DNA of 51,390 nt from Clostridia bacterium (GTDB lineage: Bacteria; Bacillota; Clostridia; Oscillospirales; CAG-272), in NCBI GenBank assembly GCA_017504205.1, contig JAFVRO010000018.1, positions 1-51,390 of the forward strand. The letters are read 5' to 3'. Each line of letters opens with the position of its first letter. The stretch's first letter is position 1. A program made the position numbers and the translations under genes. The notes beneath the pieces were generated by a model. That model worked only from the letters and a program-made list of their open reading frames with translations. It did no database searches and was not told where the DNA came from. This document shows, piece by piece, positions 46,257 to 51,390 of the stretch.

Positions 46257-46652
46257 ATGGCAAAGGTTACAAAGAAAGTTGTCAAAAGACGCCGCGAACG
46301 TAAGAATATTGAAGAAGGCGCAGTACACATCAGAGCTTCCTTCAACAACACGATCGTAACTATAACAGATACCGCTGGAAACGCAATTTCATGGGCTTCC
46401 GCAGGTGAGCTGGGATACAAAGGATCAAGAAAGTCAACTCCTTTCGCAGCTCAGATGGCATCTGAGGCAGCTGCAAAAGCAGCAATTGAGCATGGTCTCA
46501 AAAAAGTAGAAGTATATGTAAGAGGTCCCGGTTCAGGACGTGAATCGGCAATCCGTGCACTTGAGACGGTAGGTCTTCAGATCACTATGATCAAAGACGT
46601 TACCCCCATCCCTCACAACGGATGCAGACCGCCTAAGCGCAGACGCGTTTAA
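46257..46652 (+). CDS. rpsK: 30S ribosomal protein S11
   Basis: S11 (131 residues) lines the E site on the platform. The sequence has [44 protein letters not shown] and the C-terminal [22 protein letters not shown] lies 14 bases upstream of the ATG. Nothing unusual was seen. Confidence 0.97.
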   Translation: MAKVTKKVVKRRRERKNIEEGAVHIRASFNNTIVTITDTAGNAISWASAGELGYKGSRKSTPFAAQMASEAAAKAAIEHGLKKVEVYVRGPGSGRESAIRALETVGLQITMIKDVTPIPHNGCRPPKRRRV

Positions 46653-46676
46653 TGAAAAAACAGGAGGAAACAGAAA

Positions 46677-47303
46677 ATGGCAAGATATACAGGTCCTGTA
46701 TGCAGACTCTGCCGTAGAGAAGGCGTTAAGCTTTATCTTAAAGGCGACCGTTGCAAGAGTGGCAAATGCTCACTTGATCGCAGATCTACCGTCCCCGGTC
46801 AGCACGGCGCAGCACAGAAGAAGCCCAGAGCGTACGGCATTCAGCTTCGTGAGAAGCAGAAGACAAGAAGATACTATGGCGTACTCGAGAAGCAGTTTGT
46901 AAACTACTTTGTAGAAGCAGACCGCAGACAGGGTATGACCGGTGAGAACCTTCTCGGCCTTATTGAGCGTAGACTTGATAACGTAGTATATGAAATGGGA
47001 TTTGCAAGCAGCAGAAAGGAAGCTCGTCAGCTCGTCCTTCACGGTCACTTCACCCTCAACGGCAAGAACGTGAACATTCCTTCACTTCTCGTCAAGGCAG
47101 GCGACGTGATTGCAGTAAAGGAAAGAAGCCGTGCATCCGCAAAGTTTGTTGCATTGGCAGAAGTTCTCGGAGATAAGATCGTTCCTCAGTGGATCGAAGT
47201 AAACGCTGAAAACCTTAGCGGTAAAATCGTTGCACTTCCTACCAGAGACGACGTTCAGTTCCCCTTCAACGAGCAGCTTATCGTCGAGTTGTATTCCAAG
47301 TAA
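46677..47303 (+). CDS. rpsD: 30S ribosomal protein S4
   Basis: S4 (208 residues) starts 16S rRNA assembly and is the regulator of its own operon in many bacteria. An N-terminal Cys cluster ([18 protein letters not shown]...C, about 9-31) resembles the zinc-type S4. The S4 RNA-binding domain ([32 protein letters not shown]) follows at about 96-128. GGAGG precedes the ATG. A nested hairpin separates it from rpoA. Confidence 0.97.
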   Translation: MARYTGPVCRLCRREGVKLYLKGDRCKSGKCSLDRRSTVPGQHGAAQKKPRAYGIQLREKQKTRRYYGVLEKQFVNYFVEADRRQGMTGENLLGLIERRLDNVVYEMGFASSRKEARQLVLHGHFTLNGKNVNIPSLLVKAGDVIAVKERSRASAKFVALAEVLGDKIVPQWIEVNAENLSGKIVALPTRDDVQFPFNEQLIVELYSK

Positions 47304-47337
47304 TACTGAGCAAATACCGGACAGAAATGTCATGGAG

Positions 47338-47390
47338 CGTTATCGAAGAGCGGCTTGATAAATTAATAATATTAAGCCGTACTGATAACG
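47338..47390 (+). promoter_or_regulatory. nested hairpin between rpsD and rpoA
   Basis: CGTTATC (47338-47344) pairs perfectly with GATAACG (47384-47390), and inside it CGGCTT (47351-47356) pairs with AAGCCG (47374-47379). The 135-base spacer is one of the longest in the alpha genes and has no T-run, so it is not a terminator. A protein-binding site, an RNase III site or a translational control element for rpoA are all open. Confidence 0.5.
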
Positions 47391-47438
47391 GCAGTATCGT
47401 AACCAATATAAAAATATTTATTAGGAGGTTTATTTGGA

Positions 47439-48407
47439 ATGATAGAAAAGCCCAATATAACAACCGTTGAACTTAGCGAAGACGGAACAAAGGGTACCTT
47501 TGTAGTAGAACCTCTCGAGCCCGGTTATGGAACGACATTGGGAAATTCACTTCGTCGTGTATTGCTTAGCTCACTCCCCGGCGTTGCAGTAACGAACATT
47601 AAGCTTGACGGTGTATACCACGAGTTCTCCACAATCCCCGGCGTGGTTGAGGACGTAACAGAAATCGTTCTTAACGTAAAGGGAATCGTAGCAGCACTCC
47701 ACGGCTCATACCCCAAGACCGTTATTATCGACGTTACCGGAGAATGCGATGTAACTGCAGGCGATATTAACGTAGATTCCGATATCGAAATTCTTAACCC
47801 CGATCACTTTATAGCTCACGTCGACGACGGCGCAAGATTCTTTATGGAGCTTACCTTCAATAAGGATCGCGGCTATGTGTCACAGGATAAGAATAAGGTA
47901 TTGCACGCAAAGGCACTCGGAGCTAATACATCCGCACCGATCGGAACTATTTACACCGACTCGATCTATACCCCCGTTTACAGTGTTAGTTACACAGTTG
48001 AAAACACAAGATACGGTGATAACACCGAATATGATAAGCTGACCTTGAACGTTGTAACCAACGGAACAATTTCAGCAAAGGAAGCGATTTCACTCGGAGC
48101 CAAGATTCTCAACGAGCATCTCAACCTCTTTGTTGCTTTGTCTGACGAAGCAAGCAAGGTGGTAGTAATGGAAGAACGCGAAGAAGCTGTTAAAGAGACC
48201 ATCTTGGGGATGACCATTGAGGAACTTGACATGTCTGTAAGAAGCTTCAATTGTTTGAAGCGTGCAGGCATTGACACGGTTGAAGACTTGACGGACCGCA
48301 CCGAGGCAGACATGATAAAGGTCAGAAACCTCGGAAAGAAATCGCTTGATGAAGTTATCGCAAAACTTCATTCTCTCGGACTCGATCTGAGAAAAGAAGA
48401 AGACTGA
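47439..48407 (+). CDS. rpoA: DNA-directed RNA polymerase subunit alpha
   Basis: Alpha (322 residues) nucleates RNA polymerase assembly. The N-terminal dimer domain includes [28 protein letters not shown]. The flexible linker is near 233-250, and the C-terminal domain has the DNA- and activator-binding helices [20 protein letters not shown] and [23 protein letters not shown] stands 12 bases upstream of the ATG. The gene order rpsD-rpoA-rplQ is normal. Confidence 0.98.
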   Translation: MIEKPNITTVELSEDGTKGTFVVEPLEPGYGTTLGNSLRRVLLSSLPGVAVTNIKLDGVYHEFSTIPGVVEDVTEIVLNVKGIVAALHGSYPKTVIIDVTGECDVTAGDINVDSDIEILNPDHFIAHVDDGARFFMELTFNKDRGYVSQDKNKVLHAKALGANTSAPIGTIYTDSIYTPVYSVSYTVENTRYGDNTEYDKLTLNVVTNGTISAKEAISLGAKILNEHLNLFVALSDEASKVVVMEEREEAVKETILGMTIEELDMSVRSFNCLKRAGIDTVEDLTDRTEADMIKVRNLGKKSLDEVIAKLHSLGLDLRKEED

Positions 48408-48442
48408 GAAGTCAACAGTACAAATAAGGAGGGAATAAAGTA

Positions 48443-48826
48443 ATGCCCGGAACCAGAAAGCTTGGAAGAACCACAGCTCATAGAATGGCAATGCTTCGCG
48501 GAATGGTCACACTTCTGCTCGAAAACGGCTCTGTTGAAACCACAGTAACCAGAGCAAAGGAAGTTCGCGCACTCGCTGAGAAAATGATCACTCTCGCAAA
48601 GAAGTCAAATAAATGTATGCGCGAAGGCACACAGGAATCAAAGGCAAGAGCACTTGCATATCGCCGTCAGGCAATGTCCTTCATCACCAGAGAGGCAGCA
48701 GTTGCTAAACTCTTTGGCGAGATCGAAGCAAAATACGAGGAGCGCGAAGGTGGATACACCCAGATCTTTAAGATCGGTCCTCGCCGCGGAGACGCTGCTG
48801 AAATGGCAATCGTTAAGCTTGTTTAA
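48443..48826 (+). CDS. rplQ: 50S ribosomal protein L17
   Basis: L17 (127 residues) lies near the tunnel exit. The start [40 protein letters not shown] and the end [14 protein letters not shown] are typical. AAGGAGG precedes the ATG. It is the last gene of the cluster and is followed by a strong terminator. Confidence 0.97.
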   Translation: MPGTRKLGRTTAHRMAMLRGMVTLLLENGSVETTVTRAKEVRALAEKMITLAKKSNKCMREGTQESKARALAYRRQAMSFITREAAVAKLFGEIEAKYEEREGGYTQIFKIGPRRGDAAEMAIVKLV

Positions 48827-48850
48827 TTTTAACAGTTTTACTCAATAATA

Positions 48851-48885
48851 AAAACCCCTCCCGTTTTATGGGAGGGGTTTTCTTT
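48851..48885 (+). terminator. terminator of the S10-spc-alpha cluster
   Basis: AAAACCCCTCCC pairs with GGGAGGGGTTTT over a GTTTTAT loop, a 12-pair stem followed by T residues. The next sequence is unrelated phage-type material. Confidence 0.95.
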
Positions 48886-48889
48886 ATAC

Positions 48890-49408
48890 TTGAATAACAG
48901 AGATAAACCAAAAAACGGACGCGAACTATCCTATGACGATGCGTATGAAGAGGTTGTAGCCGATTCGTGCGAGTCATTCCTGAGCGATAGTAATATCGTA
49001 TCTAAGATTGCTGAACTAAAAACAACCGACAAAACCCTCTGGGGACAGATCAAGACGTTCCTCAAGAAGTGGCTCGACAAGGTTCGTGCGCTTTACAAGG
49101 GATTTGAGCCGGACTCCTACGAAGGTCAGCTCGTTAAACAGATGGCAGACAAGCTCGATCATCTCCATTCGCTTTGGGCTGAGGCTCTTGTGGATGCGAG
49201 TGAGGCGGCTACAAGGGGGACAACTACACCAAAGCAAAATGAAGTAACGTCTCAAAATAATGCGATAAAGTATATACCACAAACTCCCAATTCTGTCAAG
49301 AGGTCTGACGAAAAATTCTCCGACCGTACCGAATCCCTTTCCCCACGCGCGGTTCTTGCGAATGTGCTTGAATCAAGCGCAACCACTGCGAGAACGTATT
49401 TTTCATAA
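48890..49408 (+). pseudogene. 3' remnant of a phage or mobile-element protein gene
   Basis: The open frame (172 codons, no proper start; TTG at 48890 lacks a ribosome binding site) begins directly behind the rplQ terminator. Its first 100 residues, with YDDAYEEVVADSCESFLSD, LWGQIKTFLKKWLDKVRALYKG and QMADKLDHLHSLWAEAL, look like the C-terminal part of large polyvalent proteins of gut Firmicutes phages and conjugative elements. The remainder is polar and low in conservation, ending in VLESSATTARTYFS. It is judged a decayed insertion remnant; the family assignment is from memory of such sequences and not tested. Confidence 0.5.
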
Positions 49409-49487
49409 AAAATTCCATTCATAAAAAAATCGCTTGTGTAAACAATAATATCAGAGCACAACAAGACGCAAGATGCGAGACGGCAAA

Positions 49488-49515
49488 GCCTTGACCGCAA
49501 AGCGTCGGTTGAGGC
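49488..49515 (+). promoter_or_regulatory. hairpin upstream of the spore protein gene
   Basis: GCCTTGACCG (49488-49497) pairs with CGGTTGAGGC (49506-49515), allowing two G-U pairs, over an 8-base loop. No T-run follows. It lies about 90 bases before the SASP start. The rest of the spacer 49409-49603 shows no gene and no sigma-A-type promoter. Confidence 0.35.
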
Positions 49516-49603
49516 TCAAGCCGCATAAACAGATGCGACTGTAAAACAATTGCAAACTAAACCGCAAATATAGCGGCGATCAGGCAATAATAAGGAGAAT
49601 ACT

Positions 49604-49792
49604 ATGGCAAGCAATAAAGAAGCAAAGAAGGCACTTGAGCAGTTCAAGATGCAGGCAGCAAACGAAGTTGGCGTGACTCTCAATCAGGGCTACAACGGTC
49701 AGCTTACCTCCCGTGAGGCAGGCTCCATCGGTGGTCAGATGGTAAAGAAGATGGTTGAGAAGTATGAGAATGACATGAAGGGCTCAAACTGA
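49604..49792 (+). CDS. alpha/beta-type small acid-soluble spore protein
   Basis: The 62-residue protein matches SASPs that coat and protect spore DNA: EAKKALEQFKMQAANEVGV (6-24) and LTSREAGSIGGQMVKKMVEKYE (34-55), with the conserved GG and helix residues. The GPR protease site, normally x-E-I/F-A-S/N-E, reads M-Q-A-A-N-E here, so the Glu at the cut position is Gln. AAGGAG precedes the ATG. Expression in the forespore (sigma-G) is expected from the family; no clear sigma-A promoter was seen. It shows that the organism probably forms spores. Confidence 0.9.
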   Translation: MASNKEAKKALEQFKMQAANEVGVTLNQGYNGQLTSREAGSIGGQMVKKMVEKYENDMKGSN

Positions 49793-49830
49793 CAGCTTCA
49801 TTATTAAAGGCGTAAATCACGCATAAAAAA

Positions 49831-49872
49831 GGCTATTACACGGCAATCGCCGTGTAATAGCCCGATTTTTTC
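49831..49872 (+). terminator. terminator after the spore protein gene
   Basis: GGCTATTACACGGC (49831-49844) pairs perfectly with GCCGTGTAATAGCC (49849-49862) over AATC, and a T-run follows (49866-49871). An A-run before the stem also makes it work on the minus strand. Confidence 0.95.
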
Positions 49873-49912
49873 GATAATTACTTAAATTTTACAGCAAATT
49901 TTAAAAAAAGCC

Positions 49913-49940
49913 TTTAAAAAAATTCAAAATATGCTATAAT
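49913..49940 (+). promoter_or_regulatory. probable promoter of the M29 aminopeptidase gene
   Basis: TATAAT at 49935-49940 is consensus; the best -35 is TTTAAA at 49913-49918 with a 16-base spacer, so the -35 is weak. The start codon is 35 bases downstream. Confidence 0.55.
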
Positions 49941-49974
49941 AGTAGAAAAGAATCATTATTCAGGAGACATATCA

Positions 49975-51219
49975 ATGAGAAAATCCACACTAAAAAAATA
50001 TGCAAAGCTTATCGTCAAAATGGGCGTAAATGTAAGACCGGATCAGGAGGTCATAATTAACGCAGAACTCGACCAGCCCGAATTTATCGAATATCTTGTA
50101 GAAGAATGTTATAAAGCCGGAGCAAGTAAGGTAAGAGTCGAATGGAGTCATCAGCCAATTACACTTCTTAACGTAAATAATCGCTCCCTTGAAAGCCTCT
50201 CTACCGTAGAAAAATGGGAAGAAGAAAAGCTTGCTCAACAGGTAAGAACTCTCCCCGCAATGATCCATATAATCTCCGACGATCCGGATGGACTCAACGG
50301 TATGGATCAGGCAAAAAATGCAGCCGCAAGAAGCGCAAGGTTTAAGATAATCAAGCCATATCGCGATTTGATGGATAATAGGTATCAGTGGTGTATCGCC
50401 GCCGTTCCCGGTAAGCTCTGGGCAAAAAAGGTTTTCCCGAACCTTTCTGAAAAGCTCGCAGTTGAAGCTCTTTGGCGCGCAATACTTTACACCTGCCGCG
50501 TAATCGACGAAAACGGCAAAGTTCTCAATCCAATATCCGAGTGGAAAAAGCATAACGCAAGCCTTGCAGAAAAATGTGCATACCTCAACCGACTTGGTAT
50601 CAAAAACCTCATTTATAAATCATCCAACGGAACCGATTTTACAGTCGGTATGATCGAAGACGGCATCTTCTTGGCTGGTAGCGAAAAGCTTCTCGATAAA
50701 AAGGTCTGGTATAATCCTAACATTCCAACCGAAGAGGTCTTTACAACCCCTATGCGCGGAGTCGCAGACGGTATCGTGTATTCCTCCAAGCCTCTTTCAT
50801 ATAGTGGCGAAACTATCGATAACTTCAGTATACGCTTCGAAGGCGGTAAGGTAGTCGAGGTAAAGGCAGAGAAGGGAGAGGAGCTCCTCAAGAAAATGAT
50901 CTCAATGGACGAAGGTGCAGCATACCTTGGCGAGTGCGCACTCGTTCCATATGATTCTCCTATCTGTAAGAGCGGCATAGTTTTCATTAATACCCTCTTT
51001 GATGAAAACGCCGCATGCCACTTGGCTCTCGGTAGAGGATTTACTAACTGCTTGAAAAACTACGATATGCTTTCTCTTACCCAGTGCCGTGACAGAGGCA
51101 TCAACGAGTCCATGATACACGTTGACTTTATGATAGGCACTCCCGATCTTTCAATCGTTGCAGAGTGTAAGGATGGCTCCACCGTACAGATCTTCAAGGA
51201 TGGCAATTGGGCATTCTGA
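49975..51219 (+). CDS. aminopeptidase, M29 family (AmpS/thermophilic type)
   Basis: The 414-residue protein matches M29 metallo-aminopeptidases, which trim N-terminal residues from peptides in the cytoplasm. Likely metal ligands are Glu in NIPTEEVFTTP (about 249-259), Glu in AYLGECALVP (about 313-322), His in ACHLALGRGF (about 344-353) and His/Asp in HVDFMIG (about 382-388). CAGGAG lies 9 bases before the ATG. It is monocistronic, with a terminator before it and an IS end 18 bases after its stop. The IS insertion did not damage the frame. Confidence 0.92.
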   Translation: MRKSTLKKYAKLIVKMGVNVRPDQEVIINAELDQPEFIEYLVEECYKAGASKVRVEWSHQPITLLNVNNRSLESLSTVEKWEEEKLAQQVRTLPAMIHIISDDPDGLNGMDQAKNAAARSARFKIIKPYRDLMDNRYQWCIAAVPGKLWAKKVFPNLSEKLAVEALWRAILYTCRVIDENGKVLNPISEWKKHNASLAEKCAYLNRLGIKNLIYKSSNGTDFTVGMIEDGIFLAGSEKLLDKKVWYNPNIPTEEVFTTPMRGVADGIVYSSKPLSYSGETIDNFSIRFEGGKVVEVKAEKGEELLKKMISMDEGAAYLGECALVPYDSPICKSGIVFINTLFDENAACHLALGRGFTNCLKNYDMLSLTQCRDRGINESMIHVDFMIGTPDLSIVAECKDGSTVQIFKDGNWAF

Positions 51220-51259
51220 TAATAACAAAAATCAGGGGGCTGTCTCACGCTGATATAAT

Positions 51260-51315
51260 CCCCTTAGAGTATACACTCGAAAAAACAAAAAAGTTTTCGA
51301 GAATACTTTAAGGGG
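51260..51315 (+). promoter_or_regulatory. hairpin covering the transposase ribosome binding site (right copy)
   Basis: CCCCTTAGAGTAT plus CTCGAAAA pair with TTTTCGAG plus ATACTTTAAGGGG. AGGGGG (51311-51316), the only Shine-Dalgarno candidate for the ATG at 51323, is in the 3' arm, and TTTTTT follows. The arrangement is identical in the left copy, so it is a fixed part of the element. Confidence 0.6.
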
Positions 51316-51322
51316 GTTTTTT

Positions 51323-51390
51323 ATGTATAAATACGATTATGCATTCAAGAAGAAAATAGTAGAGATACACAAACGAACCGGGAAGGGTTG
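51323..51390 (+). CDS. IS transposase, N-terminal fragment (IS3/IS150 OrfA-like)
   Basis: The 22 visible codons are identical to the left copy at 67-1. The basic, aromatic start with F-K-K-K-I-V-E fits an IS150-type OrfA helix-turn-helix. The gene runs out of the window, so the catalytic domain cannot be examined and the family call is tentative. Confidence 0.6.
   Translation, partial: MYKYDYAFKKKIVEIHKRTGKG

Larger units (their letters stand above)
51238..51390 (+). mobile_element. IS end, right copy, truncated by the window edge
   Basis: This is the inverted partner of 1-152 with two mismatches. It begins GGCTGTCTCAC at 51238, carries TATAAT at 51254-51259, the hairpin at 51260-51315 and a transposase start at 51323. 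It lies 18 bases after the aminopeptidase stop. Both IS copies in this window point outwards, as expected when an assembly ends in a repeat at each side. Confidence 0.8.

Overview
The window is a 51.4 kb piece of a low-to-moderate GC Gram-positive chromosome. It most likely comes from an uncultured, spore-forming member of the class Clostridia. The evidence is the Firmicutes gene orders (infC-rpmI-rplT, dprA-topA-trmFO, plsX-rnc-smc-ftsY, nadD-yqeK-rsfS, S10-spc-alpha), strong AGGAGG-type ribosome binding sites, L20- and L10-type leader RNAs, an IreB protein and an alpha/beta-type small acid-soluble spore protein. Nearly all of it is core housekeeping sequence. No tRNA, rRNA or CRISPR array was seen. 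The first and last 152 bases are inverted copies of the same insertion-sequence end (two mismatches), so the sequence very probably stops where two copies of a multicopy IS could not be assembled through.

Layout. 1-152: IS end, transposase reading outwards. 167-3289 (minus): an IleRS of unusual type. 3614-6292 (plus): ireB, ribF and a D,D-carboxypeptidase-like protein whose three catalytic motifs are all degraded. 6293-6962: a possible minus-strand small RNA, then the infC promoter and an attenuator leader. 6963-8184: infC (AUU start), rpmI, rplT. 8289-26955: fifteen co-directional genes with no obvious internal terminator, covering RNA modification, DprA, TopA, TrmFO, PlsX, RNase III, a radical SAM protein, SMC, FtsY, RdgB, YhbY, NadD, YqeK, RsfS and LeuRS. 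27106-27282: rpsU, missed by length-limited ORF calling. 27464-29370: a membrane protein with an L15-like C-terminal domain and an AI-2E family transporter. 29455-30451 (minus): rplJ-rplL behind an L10 leader, separated from rplKA and rpoBC. 30708-32260 (minus): a compact HTH-WCX regulator and an eight-helix membrane protein. 32469-48826: a structured leader and the complete S10-spc-alpha supercluster from rpsJ to rplQ, including secY, a split adk, map, infA, rpmJ and rpoA. 48890-49408: a phage-type gene remnant. 49604-51219: the spore protein and an M29 aminopeptidase. 51238-51390: the second IS end.

The genes cover ribosome synthesis and assembly (r-proteins, IF1, IF3, RsfS, YhbY, RNase III), aminoacylation, protein export (SecY, FtsY, Map), RNA polymerase alpha, and chromosome upkeep (SMC, TopA, DprA, RdgB). 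Regulation visible in the sequence is mostly RNA-based: L20 leader, L10 leader, a 285-nt rpsJ leader and several nested hairpins between r-protein genes.

No wholly new multi-gene system is evident. The strongest oddities are the swapped GxHH signature of IleRS, the triple-degenerate carboxypeptidase, the L15-like domain on a membrane anchor, the adenylate kinase split inside its LID domain, the WYL-less WCX regulator, and the IS end that appears to hide its transposase ribosome binding site in a hairpin.
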